Positions 49,485 to 59,638 of a stretch of 64,000 bases of DNA are shown here, in pieces. This DNA is from Pterois miles (lineage: Eukaryota > Chordata > Actinopteri > Perciformes > Scorpaenidae). Both the position numbers and the translations under genes were made by a program. The DNA lies in the NCBI GenBank assembly GCA_947000775.1, contig CAMQGK010000008.1, forward strand, positions 14,455,501 to 14,519,500, read 5' to 3'. Each line of letters opens with the position of its first letter. Within the stretch, counting starts at the first letter, position 1. A model generated the notes under the pieces. The model worked only from the letters and a program-made list of their open reading frames with translations. It made no database searches and was not told the DNA's origin.

Positions 49485-50320
49485 TCGATTAAAACTGTCC
49501 ATAGTTAATCGTGATAAATTGCAAATGACTCGCTCATTTTTCTATGGTTCAAAATGTACCTTAAAGGGAGATCTGTCAAGTAGTTAATACTCTTATTGTT
49601 GTAAATCAATTAACGTAAACTAACGCTGATCATGGTCTATATGTTTCCTCGTCTCTGGCCTGTGATGGTTGGGATCCACGGTTGGATGTCAAACACCACG
49701 CTCAATTGCTCATCCCTCATGTCAGCCAGTGCACGTGTGATTTCATGCTCGGCCATGCGTGTTTTCTCTCAACCATCCGTCTTTCTTCCTCCTTCCTCTC
49801 CATTCTTTTCTCCCTCGCTTTCGTTTTGTTTGCTGACCGGGGAGGGTGGCAGGAAGGAAATGCAGGTGAAGGATTCAGTCAGCCCGACGTTGTCTCCTAA
49901 AAACTACATTCATGTACACCAACCAATTTGTAGGGCTGTGTCATGATACAGGGGCAACAATTCAATATATTGCAATACTGTAAGCAAGACAATGTATTGC
50001 GTTTTTTTTTAATGTCATTTGAACAAAACTGTCAGTTTGTGCCCCAAACTGCATGTGATTAACATGCAGTGGTCAAGTCTGTAAAGGGGAGACTGGTGGG
50101 TACCCACAGAACACATTTTCATTCACATATCTTGAGGTCAGAGGTCAAGGGACTCCTTTGAAAATGGCTGTTTTTCCTCGTCAAAATTCAGCGCAACTTT
50201 GAAGCGCGATTGAGCGTCCTTCTGAAGCTAGTATGACATGGTTGGTACCGATGGATGCCTTTGGTTTTCTAGCCTTTTATTATGCCAGTACCTTCACTTT
50301 AAGCTTTAAAACTGAGCTAC
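49485..50320 (-). mobile_element. family E MITE, copy E6, split in two
   Basis: On the minus strand the 3' part lies at 49485-49615 (plus strand CTGTCCATAGTTAATCGTGA, GTACCTTAAAGGGAGATCTG). The 5' part lies at 50041-50320 (plus strand CCCCAAACTGCATGTGATTA, TCTTGAGGTCAGAGGTCAAG, GACATGGTTGGTACCGATGG). The order is right for one E element, so the 425 bases between replace or interrupt its middle. That insert includes a hAT-like end (TAGGGCTGTGTCATGATACA at 49932). Confidence 0.6.
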
Positions 50321-50390
50321 AGTGTCTGAAATATTGAATAGCAGCCGGTGGGCCAGCAGATTTTTAAAGTGAATTAAAACTTGGCATAGT

Positions 50391-50560
50391 GTTCTGGATG
50401 CCTCCCTTCTGAGGTTTTCAGGGCATGTCCAACTAGTAATATCTTGTGTGGCCTGGGAACGCCTCTGGGTTCTCTAGGAAGAACTGGAAAATGTTGCTGG
50501 GTAGAGATGGATGGATGGATGGATGGATGGATGGATGGATGGATGGATGGATGGATGGAT
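50391..50560 (+). mobile_element. Rex3 (RTE) retrotransposon 3' end
   Basis: CTGGATGCCTCCCTTCTGAG, GGTTTTCAGGGCATGTCC, GTGGCCTGGGAACGCCTCTG and AGGAAGAACTGGAAAATGTT encode the last residues of the Rex3 reverse transcriptase ORF (sense reading WPGNASGFSRKNWKMLLGR, compare the family's usual W-PGNASG-S-R-WK-LLGR). The coding end runs straight into the GATG tail typical of RTE elements. It is severely 5'-truncated with an internal deletion, so inactive. AGTGTT on both sides (about 50386 and 50563) may be the target duplication. Confidence 0.9.
50505..50560 (+). repeat. (GATG)14 tail of Rex3
   Basis: Fourteen GATG units forming the 3' tail of the Rex3 fragment. Tetranucleotide tails are a hallmark of RTE retrotransposition and often expand afterwards as microsatellites. 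Confidence 0.95.
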
Positions 50561-51023
50561 CCAGTGTTGTGGAGAATCAATACAGTATCACACAGCATAA
50601 TATCACGATACTCGTGTGAATATTTTCTTACACCCTGACTAATTTTTATCAGTTTTACCAACAATATCCATTATTGGGAATTTTTACATGAATAACCTTT
50701 TTTCAAGTGTTCAGGCAACTCAAGGCTCTTGGTTAAGGTTGGTGAAGGTCATGGTCTGTTTCTTTGTCTCTTTCTGTCCACCAGTCCTTGGCTTTGTAGC
50801 GTAGGATGTTGGTTTCAGAGGGGTGAGGCTGTAGTTCCTCAGAGAAATAGACAGGACAGGCACAGTGTGCATCTCTATGTGTGGTGGTTGACGTGAAGCT
50901 GGATGTTGGTGTTTGTGCTCGACTGCGAATCAGCTCCTGAGAGAGATAATCTGAGAGAAATGGGCAGCGCTGTTGAGCCCTGAACTCTCCTCCTGCCTTA
51001 ATAGTTGCTAAGATGTTGAGCCT
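50561..51023. other. gene-free spacer
   Basis: After the disrupted G end, unique sequence with no recognised element. Confidence 0.45.
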
Positions 51024-51191
51024 GAGCGCTGTGGCTGGTTATTATCACTTACAGTCCTCTACTTGTGGCCACTTTTGACCCACACAGATAGGTGGCGAGG
51101 GCAACAGAGGAGGGAGGCTGACCTGTGGCAAATAATTAGCTCTCTTTTGTAGCTGTGAATCTAATGTGAGCTTTCACTGATGTGAAAATCA
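51024..51191 (+). repeat. local duplicated segment, copy 1
   Basis: This 168-base block (GCTGTGGCTGGTTATTATCA, CTTACAGTCCTCTACTTGTG, TGACCTGTGGCAAATAATTA, ATGTGAAAATCA) recurs in the same orientation at 53293-53469 with roughly 85 percent identity by eye. It has no inverted ends, poly-A or tRNA-like part. It is either a dispersed repeat I do not recognise or a local duplication. Confidence 0.7.
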
Positions 51192-53022
51192 GTACCAGTC
51201 ATAAAAAAGGAGTATCCACACAGCAAGGCTGCTAGTAAATATATATACAGCATACATGAACAAATCACGCCGAGCGCCTGAATATATCCTTATAAATTGT
51301 ATTATATCATATATCACATGTATGAAATGGTGTATTTTTACCAAATTTACAGCCCCAGCTGCCGTAAACCAAAATATGTAACAAATGATATCAACCCCAA
51401 ACATTGCAGCAAAAACTTATGAGACATAAGAGAGCATGAGAATGGAAATCATATACCTCGATCACAATGCTCTAAATCTTTATACACTTACAGTTCATTT
51501 TAATTAATGAATTAATTACTTCATTTTGTGAACAACATCTCAAAATAATCTTCAGGTTTCCAGCTTTCAGATGATGTACACCACTTCTATGTAACATGTT
51601 GACCCGTTATCTCCCCCCAATGACCTCCTGTACCCCCCTAAAAAGACCAAAACGGGTTAATTGCTTTTCCATTGTAGTCACCATGGTAGTGAAGTTTAGT
51701 TAACTTACAATGTGCTCATATTTCTTTGCTTCTCATCATTGAAATGGGACCAGATATATGCATCTAAGCCTTATGGTTGAGGAGCTCGTCCTGATTTAAT
51801 TTGGATAGCTATTTGAGATGTTTTTTTCCGAGGGCTAGGCTAGGGCTTAAGAGGTTAACTGTGAAAGGAGTGATTTTACATAAATGGATAAAAATGCAGC
51901 TATTGATTTCAAGAGGTCAATGGGGGGAGCTCAATAGATGTACTGTACTGATGGAGTCAAATGATGAACGGCAGTGTCAACAACTCCCACTGTCCAGTCT
52001 TGCAATGAAGTGAAGTTCTCATCTTCATATGCTAATTTCAGTATATCCCCCCTCCCAACCGCTGTCACCCCAGCATGACCCTCATCTCCAAAATTCAAGG
52101 GAACGGACCCATTTTAAAGCCGCCGCCGCCGCTCAGAGCTGCCCATGTTGAAAATTCTCCCGGCTGCCTTCTCAACCCACCTGTCTAATTCCCAACGATA
52201 ATGATCGAGCAAATTTAAAGATGGCTGGGGGGAGGAAAAAGTTAGAGGTGGTGGGGTGACAAAGAGGGTGAGGGAAGTGATTAAAGGTGTAATGGATGGG
52301 CGAAGGAGCCGGAGGAAGGGGCGCTCTCAGTTCCTGGGACAGCATGAGGCAGTGAAATATGAAGCCCAAAAAGCAAAGTGACAGAGAAAAATGTCTCTCT
52401 CCTTTTCCCGTTCCCTTCGCTTATCACTGCAAGTCAGCCATGTGTCGTCAAGAACTCCTCAGGTGCACGCCACACCTCGTGAATACTGCTAAACAGGCCC
52501 AGCGGACAGGGGCGAAGAAAAAACAAAGTGATTACGTCTGGCTAGCCGTGTTTAATCATAGTCTCCCACTACGCTTTAGATAACTTCTGACCCAGGCTTG
52601 ATAGGAAATTAAAACGATTGCTTTTGGTGGAGAATTCAAGGAGTAGTTTCCTGAAGGACATTCATGTCCTTAATTACATTCTGGGCAATTCTCCATTACG
52701 GGGTCAACACAGATGGCCTTATTCAGTTAAAAAGTAGGAGGTGAATTGCTAGCATTCATCTTGATGCCCTGCGACCTCACTAACCTTCTCAGGGGTGCTG
52801 TCGAAGAATCAAAAAAAGTTACGTCCTGTCTTTTCCTAACCACTTTTCCTTAACCTGGATGGGAAATGTCATGGGGTCGGAGAAAGATGTGAAGGAGATT
52901 TCATAAGGACTGAAGTAAAGACAACTGCAGTGATAAGAGAATCTGACTGCACGAACACGGCAGCAGACGGATCTTTTTTTCCTTTTCTTAAGAATGGGCC
53001 AATGTACCCTTTTCTAAAGGAG
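51192..53022. other. gene-free stretch
   Basis: Unique. 52080-52215 has a GC-rich block (AAAGCCGCCGCCGCCGCTCA) followed by complex sequence, a possible conserved element. The rest is ordinary intergenic sequence. Confidence 0.45.
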
Positions 53023-53166
53023 CAGCCCGTTCTCAGTCCAAACTTGTCAAATACTGCCGTTTGATAAGTGCCTCACCACGACAGAAACCGACGCAAGGAA
53101 GCACCCTTTAGCAACAGCATGTGATGAACCGGGCTTTCAACTAACTCCAGTGTAAACCTACCTGCA
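53023..53166 (-). mobile_element. family A terminal arm, copy A3
   Basis: CAGCCCGTTCTCAGTCCAAA, then GTCAAATACTGCCGTTTGAT, ACCCTTTAGCAACAGCATGT and GGGCTTTCAACTAACTCCAG is the reverse complement of the right end of A2 (20597-20735). The element is therefore on the minus strand here. Its core resumes at about 53545 after intervening sequence. Confidence 0.75.
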
Positions 53167-53292
53167 GTGGTGTAAGACCCCAGTTAAGAACCTTTCTAAG
53201 CAATAAAAGACTATTCGACTGCAGCCCCAGTGTCCCCATCGTGCCCCACCATGTACTACAGGGCATGGTGTGAAATAGGTGGTGTAAAATTA

Positions 53293-53469
53293 GAGCGCCG
53301 TGGCTGGTTATTATCACTTACAGTCCTTTACTCGTGGCCACTTTTGACCCAGACAGACAGGTGGCGAGGACAACAGAGAAGGGAGGGTGACCTGTGGCAA
53401 ATGATCAGCTCTCTTTTGTGGCTTTGAATCGAGTGCGAGTGTTCACTGAAGGAGCTGATGTGAAAATCA
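53293..53469 (+). repeat. local duplicated segment, copy 2
   Basis: Matches 51024-51191 from GAGCGCCGTGGCTGGTTATT to GATGTGAAAATCA, with a few substitutions and a 6-base insertion (AGGAGC) near the end. It lies between the terminal arm and the core of the broken A3 element. Confidence 0.7.
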
Positions 53470-53544
53470 AAAAATAGCTCTTTCTGTGACTGCAAAAGAA
53501 ATGTTAAAAAAAGATGGATAGAAAGGGTGGAAAGGCAGATGGGC

Positions 53545-53800
53545 ACAACAGACGCCGAACTTTTAACCAGGAGACCTTTATTCGAGACTGTGTTGATGTT
53601 TGTGAAATGTTTCCGTCGTTGTTTCTCTACGTGTTTTACTTTTTACTTTTCTGTGAATTTCTCTACTGTGGGACTAATAAAGGAATATATTATCTTAATA
53701 TCTTGTCTTTTACTGACTTATTTTAACCATGACATTAACCCTTACACTACTAAGTGGTTTTCTTGTCTTAACCTAAGGTAGTGGTTTTCTTGCATAAACC
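53545..53800 (-). mobile_element. family A/B core remnant (A3), interrupted
   Basis: GAACTTTTAACCAGGAGACC is the reverse complement of the A/B core (GGTCTCCTGGGTGAAAGTC). Further on, AGTGGTTTTCTTGCATAAAC, then CTAAC, is inverted minisatellite. This is the order expected for a minus-strand A element starting at 53023. A LINE tail (53637-53716) sits between the two parts. Confidence 0.5.
53637..53716 (+). mobile_element. LINE tail inserted in A3
   Basis: TTTCTCTACTGTGGGACTAA, then TAAAGGAATATATTATCTTA, is the same non-LTR 3' end as at 39248-39299. Truncated to the 3' end with an ATCTT-type tail. Confidence 0.6.
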
Positions 53801-54740
53801 TAACTACCGACATTTGTGTGGCAAACAAATGACACACGAAAACGCCAAAATGCATAGTATCCAACTGCTGCCCACCATGGGCTTGGGCAGATTGGGTGTT
53901 TACCGGGTTTCTTTTATTCACCATGATTGTAACACTGCATTGCGCTGACAGCACCTTAGCGTCCTTGGCTCTGGTTAGCATTTCAGCTATTGTATTTGCC
54001 TCCTTGGTTCCAGTGTCTAGACAATAATGTCATGAATAAATACAATAGATATCACATCCATTTGGCTCTTGTGATTGATCTGTATGCCCTGTGTTGATAT
54101 GATGACTACCATGGAAAGAAGCGACTCGCTTGACTAGTAAACAGTGCAGGAGATAACTGTGTGTGTGTGTGCTCCGGGTCCTCGCTGTCAGCATTATGCA
54201 GAGCAGATGCACACACAAGCATAGAAATACACACATAAACACATTTGCACCTTTGCACATCGCTGCATTCAGACAGGAATGCTTATAAAGACCTGACCGA
54301 GTGTTATGAGCACACAAACACTGCTTACACACACTCGCCCACAATCATGAATAGAAGTAGGTCAGATGGGCCGAGAAGGGGGCATTGATTTCACACAGCT
54401 ACACGACTAACTACCTCTTCACTCACTGTATCGCATCCTGGCAACTGCCTTGACTTGGCTGAGCTTGGTGCATGAAAACTTCCCAACAGCAGCATTTCAT
54501 TTTGATGATACTTAACTACTTTCTATGGCTATAAAGTCAAGTTAAATCAGAGCTATGGTATGATGCTCTCCCACACCGAGAGGTGAGGTTCTGGGTTGTT
54601 TGGAAAAGGTCTTCCTCTGCCTGTGGTGGAGAAGATGGAGGAGGACGGGGGTGGTGGCAGACGGAGAGGACCAGTAGCTTCAGCTCTCTTGTCCACAGGG
54701 CTTAACTTTATCAGCTCAGGTTACCGTATGGATTGTATGC
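53801..54740. other. gene-free stretch
   Basis: Unique. It includes a (GT)7-8 run near 54158-54172 and CA-rich words in the following 150 bases, which account for the 104-codon antisense frame. Confidence 0.5.
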
Positions 54741-54880
54741 TTTGGTAATAACCATCATTAATAAATGGTACATTGATAGTGAATTTAACATTATTTTACT
54801 GTCATCAAACACTGAAATAATAATTAATAGTGTTTCTTGATCATTACTAATGCTATAACTTATTCTGCCATTAGTTTGTA
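54741..54880. mobile_element. foldback family H fragment H2
   Basis: TAACCATCATTAATAAATGG, then TACATTGATAGTGAATTTAA and TTATTTTACTGTCATCAAAC, aligns with the inverted right arm of H1 (reverse complement of 23400-23470). Only one arm is present. Confidence 0.5.
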
Positions 54881-54885
54881 TAATA

Positions 54886-55307
54886 ATGCTTTAATGCAAA
54901 TGTAATATCTTTAACACAGTAATACATCTTGTGATTTTTAGGTTGCACTAGGATCAGTTTTGAAGTTAGACTGAAGATACAGGCATCATATGAAACTAGA
55001 AAACCAGAGGAATCCATCGGCACCAACCATGTTATACTGGCTTACTGCAAAGGAGGGTAAATAATGCTCCAAACATATGCTAAATTTTGGCGAGGAAAAA
55101 CTGTCATGGCCATTTTCGGAGGGGTCCTTTGAAAATGGGTTCAATGGGTACCCACCAGTCTCCGCTTTACAGACATGCCCATAGTCAAGTCATAGTCAAG
55201 TCACAGTCAAGTCAGCGCCCCGACAGCTGTTGTTGTTTGTTGGGCTTGAGTTTACCTTGTTAAGATTTGAGCATATTTATTATGCTAAATGCAGTACCTG
55301 TGAGGGT
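54886..55307 (+). mobile_element. family E MITE, copy E7
   Basis: Blocks in E order: ATAATGCTTTAATGCAAATG, GATACAGGCATCATATGAAA, GGAATCCATCGGCACCAACC, TTTTGGCGAGGAAAAACTGT, ACCCACCAGTCTCCGCTTTA, GACAGCTGTTGTTGTTTGTT and GCAGTACCTGTGAGGGT. The 3' third is missing. A short CATAGTCAAGT repeat (three tandem copies at about 55190-55215) is local to this copy. Confidence 0.75.
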
Positions 55308-57363
55308 GCAATTACGTGCTCAGCTTGTTTGTGCATTTAGTAGCTTTGTGGGCGTATGCCATTGGTAATTCTTACCTTCCCTTGATTAACGTTTGACCAC
55401 TGCTAAGCTGAGATTGATATGAAAGGCTAATACACCTCAGTACTCGTACTAACTGAAATGGGGCTGGCTTGCCCAAAATAACTGTCATTAGTGTGACACA
55501 GTGGCTGCCCTGTCAAAGCTTGATGGCTATATGCATTTTGAGGGGGAAAATGAAACTGAGACTGGGAAAATGTTGGCGGAGAGAATTAAATTAAGAAGAC
55601 GAACCACTTTAAATTAGATCGCCAATAAAATGGTACAAAAAAATAACATTATGAAAACATGAGGAATCCATATCATCCTTGTTTCCATTTTGATTCATTA
55701 TTAAATTGAATAAAACATGATTATAGTCTGTCTTAGGATATATATATCGGAAGCTCACATGATTGCGTTTCCACATTACAGAAATTAAAGTTGCATACAT
55801 ATCCTAATGAGTCGACCACACGCAGTTTTGCAGTTTGAGTTTGTATGCCACCCACTGAATCCTCACACCTGCTGTGGTGGATCACGCAGACAGTGTAGGG
55901 TGGGTGAGGGGGAATGTTGTCTACAAGCACTGGAGAGACAGTGGCAAGGTGAGGAAATGGGGTGGAAAATTCAGCATAGCGTCATGCTATGATGATGACC
56001 ATATCCTGTAAAACAAGATGGAGTGCATGGCTGCCTTGGAATAAAGGAACAGGAGAGGGGAATTATCTTTAAACTGGTGGGGGAGTTGCACTAATGGTCA
56101 CAGAGGCAGTGCAGAAGAACAGAGGTAGCAAGTGAAAGCGTCATACAATGAGGGCAGGAAGGATCTTTCAAACAGTTTTCTCTAGTCTTGAAGAAAGTGA
56201 AAGCAAAAGTCTTCAATCCAATTTAAAATCCATATAAGATGTTACAGCAGGGAATTGTCTGAGATATGTGTTTTCATTAGTAACATGCCTGCAAGTACTT
56301 ATAAAAGACGCTGTTGAAATAGCAGCGAGGCCCAGATTATCTCGTGAACATCCGCTACTCGTCATTGGTGGTACGCCTGGACAGAAATAATACTGTCGGC
56401 AACCATTTCTGTTTTTTCTGCTATGTGACGTCTGCTCTGGAGAAGCTGCAACTGTGTGATTTTTGTGAAGGCTTGCCCACCATTACGGGAATAACTTCAT
56501 TATATTAATTCTCACTGATCATGTATTCAACACACATAACCACTTGGGCCTCAAGTCATCCCCAGATTATAGCACTTGATACTGAAATCAAATTAAACCA
56601 AATTAAAATGAGCCTATTACAGGACTAATGAATGGAGAATGCAATGGCTGCTCCTTGCTGCAGGGTGCCGGGGTAACCTGATGAAATGGAAAGGCTTTTT
56701 TTGTTCAAGAATCACAGATTACATCTGAAAACAGTCCAATCATAAAGGGCACATGGGGACACGAGTGAGTGACCACTGAAAAATGTCCCACGTATAGTTT
56801 GCTGCTTCTGGATAATCTCCGAGGCGTTTGTCTCCAGGGCCAGACGATGTGGCTGTAAAGGAACGACTGAGTGGTTTCCTACATTTTTAAAGACAAGTGA
56901 ATTCATTCAATGCATTGCGCAGCTTTTGCGGCCACTAAATCTTAACAAATTAGACAAAAAGAAATAATTCTCGAAGCACCTGCTAACTGTGCTGCCAAGC
57001 AAATAGCGTCTTGGTTCTCCGGTGCTATTTTCATGTATTTAAATTAGGTAATATACATGCATTTAGTGCAAAATCTGTCCCTTTCTATGTAAATGAGCCT
57101 TTTTGCAAGAACAGTCCAATTCACAAAGATCTGCACTAATAGCCGCAAGCATTTACAGTGAAATTATTATCGTCTTCAGAGAGTAGGTGGCAAGTGTGGA
57201 GCATTCTTAAGGGGTGTCATGCCAAGACTATAATCATGGCATATTAAATCCTAAATACCTCTCTCTCTCTCTGTTGCATTAAATTCCTTGCCTGAAGTCA
57301 GTCAGGACCAGGCAGCAACCTCTGGTTCTGAAAGTGAAACCAATGCTGAAGTGCCCTAAACAT
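55308..57363. other. gene-free stretch with candidate conserved block
   Basis: Unique sequence. 56930-57240 is complex and non-repetitive (AAATTAGGTAATATACATGC, TATGTAAATGAGCCTTTTTG with an octamer-like ATGTAAAT) and is a reasonable conserved-element candidate. No exon. Confidence 0.45.
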
Positions 57364-57885
57364 GCATTCCTTCTAATATCCAGCAGGGGGCGACTCCTCT
57401 GGTTGCAAAAAGAAGTCAAATTGTATTGAAATTTGAGGAAATTAGTCAACTTCTCACTTGATTTATTACCTCAGTAAACATTGTAAACATGAGTTTATGG
57501 TCTCAATCGCTAGTTTGAAGTCTTCTTCAATACAGCATGATGTTTATTTAGTAAATTATGGTCCCAAATAGACCATGACGCAGGGGATGATTGACAGGTC
57601 GCTACGACGGAGTTGTCTGTGTTTTCGTCTTAGAACTTTAACCCTTTCACAGTGTGTTTTCAGTTATATATAAAAATTAACTGTAACTAAAAATGTCTTA
57701 TTCAGCGTTGACTTAGCTCCACCCGCTTGTGTCACATCTGGTTGCAAAAAAAAAAAACAAGATGGTGATGCCGAAAAACCAAGATGATGACGGCCAAAAT
57801 GCCAAACTTGATATTTCAAAATTGCAGTCCACAAACAAGTGGGTGACGTCACAGTGACTACGTCCACTTCTTGTATGTCTGTGGT
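57364..57885 (+). mobile_element. dispersed teleost repeat N
   Basis: CCAGCAGGGGGCGACTCCTC, GGTTGCAAAAAGAAGTCAAA, CATTGTAAACATGAGTTTAT, GATGATTGACAGGTCGCTAC, GTGTCACATCTGGTTGCAAA, CCAAAATGCCAAACTTGATA and GGTGACGTCACAGTGACTAC follow in the order I know from a very common fish repeat of about 500-600 bp, probably a non-autonomous DNA element. The 91-codon antisense frame inside it is not a gene. Confidence 0.75.
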
Positions 57886-59330
57886 CAGGACCTCTAGCTC
57901 GCAGCCTAACAATTCAACTTTTCTTTTTCTCACTGCCATTGTTCGTCCAAGATGGAGCAGATAGTGGTTGCAAGTGATGTGTAATTCATGGTGCTATCAG
58001 CAGCTGCAATCCATTCTTTGTGAATTTGCAGTGTTTTATATAATGTAGTATACATTATATAAAACAGTGACGGTAAAATGTCCCATGTCACCAGTGCTGC
58101 CCTTTCCCACGCTCTCCTCACCAGAAGCCACTCGCCATCACTGCAGGCGAGTGCTAAAACGTCAGAAGACGAGTCATGATGAGAGCTGCGTATGTGTTTG
58201 TGTGTGAGGATGAGTGTAGGCGTGAAGTGCCTGGCTCGCTCCAACATGTCTTAATCAGTGCCAGTAGCTCGAGCGAAGCCCCTCAGCCCCGGTGGGCTGG
58301 TGGCCGGTTGTCTGGGAAGGAGCAAAACACACGCTAACATACAAACACAGACACTGAAACAACTGTGAGTGCCATCTGGCTTTCGCAGTCCCCTGCGGAG
58401 AGGCCGGCGCCCCCAGAGAGATGCGCAAAATGAGTGGGTGTTCGGAGAAGGACAAGGGAAGAGGGATGGGAGCAAAGTTTGTGTGTGAAATTGCTGACTG
58501 ATCTCCACCTGCCCGCTACTTATTGCTAATTGGCCATCAGTCTGTTGATGCTGTGCCAACACGATAGCACGATGCCAGCGTACAATCTGAATGCCATATT
58601 TTCCCTCCCTCTCTTTCTCTCTTTCTCTGTTTACTCACTTTTATCTTGCTGTCGTCTCTCATCCTATCGCTGATTTTGAGTCCACAATCTATTTGTAATT
58701 GAAGTGTAATGTGAGTTGAAGGGCCAAATCCTGGAGGACCTGGCTCTACAGTGAATCTAAATGGCCTCACCAGGGCCATGTGAAATACTCAAGTAGTGCA
58801 TCGCTGTTGCTTCGACTTCACACCTGGTGTCCTTGCACAAGGTTAAGTGAAGTTTCCCATGTAAAAAAACAGCGATGTCTGCTTTGCATGCTAACAAGGT
58901 CTGAGTGCATAATGTACAGGCAAGCAGACCTATCTGCAGACAGCTGCTGACGCTTTCTTCTAGGAAATGTATTTCTGTTTGAAATGGGATTGGAAAGGTG
59001 GTAACCCAACCTCGGGTGTCCTCAAAGCCTTTGTCGTTTTGGTATTCCCAAAGGCTTGCTGATCCGTGAACATACTACGTGCTTGTGTCTGGATATGTCC
59101 AACTCTCCCAGTTCCCCCAGTAATATGTTTAGTAGTCAGGTTAATGTCTGTAATTATACTGTATATGATGCTTTACAGAAAACAGTGTGTAGTCTAGTCT
59201 TTATTGATTTGAATTCAGTTTATTAGCAATTGAGCATTTTTACAATGAAGCTCATTCTTTAAGATGACAATTGCATTGTTGAGGGCATCATTGTTAATGC
59301 TTAGCTTGAGTCCAGTAATGGCGAGATGAG
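57886..59330. other. gene-free stretch
   Basis: Unique apart from a perfect hairpin at 58032-58066. The antisense frames of 103-105 codons at 57930-58562 were examined; they show no domain. Confidence 0.5.
58032..58066. other. perfect 16-bp hairpin
   Basis: TGTTTTATATAATGTA is followed by a 3-base loop GTA and the exact reverse complement TACATTATATAAAACA. No T-run follows, so it is not a terminator in the bacterial sense. It may be the collapsed remnant of an inverted-repeat element or a cruciform site. Confidence 0.9.
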
Positions 59331-59638
59331 TGGTCAGACTGTATACAGTAAAAAGATGGACAATGTGTCTCCACTACCCAGCTGTATAGAAGTTAAAGTA
59401 TCCCAGACATGGGAGCTGCCATCTTGAGCTTTTGATGCCATTTGAAGCCAGAGAAACCATCTTTGGGAAAAATGTATGACATGTACTTTGACTTTTTAGT
59501 TTGTCCCATCCACTAACATGGAGGGGGCGGGACTTATGACCTATACTGCAGCCAGCCACCAGGGGGTGATCAAGATGTTTTGGCTTCACTTTTGGGAAGC
59601 TGTCATGTCGTCCATCTTTATATACAGTCTATGGGTCA
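59331..59638 (+). mobile_element. short inverted-repeat element D
   Basis: The left end GACTGTATACAGTAAAAAGA, then TGGACAATGTG, is inverted at the right end TCGTCCATCTTTATATACAG, then TCTATGG. The interior GGGGCGGGACTTATGACCTA, TACTGCAGCCAGCCACCAGG and TTTTGGCTTCACTTTTGGGA is a common teleost repeat I recognise. TCAGA occurs at both edges (about 59334 and 59636) and may be a target duplication. Confidence 0.75.

Larger units (their letters stand above)
49932..50640 (+). mobile_element. possible family G element, disrupted
   Basis: The left motif TAGGGCTGTGTCATGATACA, then TTCAATATATTGCAATACTG, resembles the ends of ATCG-rich fish hAT MITEs. A plausible other end is at 50580-50640 (AGTATCACACAGCATAATAT, CACGATACTCGTGTGAATAT). 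An E fragment and Rex3 lie between. Because E6 also seems to span the left motif, the order of insertion is unresolved and this pairing is tentative. Confidence 0.3.

Noticed and set aside
50374..50664. 96-codon antisense frame with HPSI repeats
   Set aside because: It is the antisense reading of the Rex3 GATG tail.
54150..54300. CA/GT-rich microsatellite cluster
   Set aside because: Only short runs (seven or eight GT units, scattered CACACA); too small and dispersed to annotate as an array.
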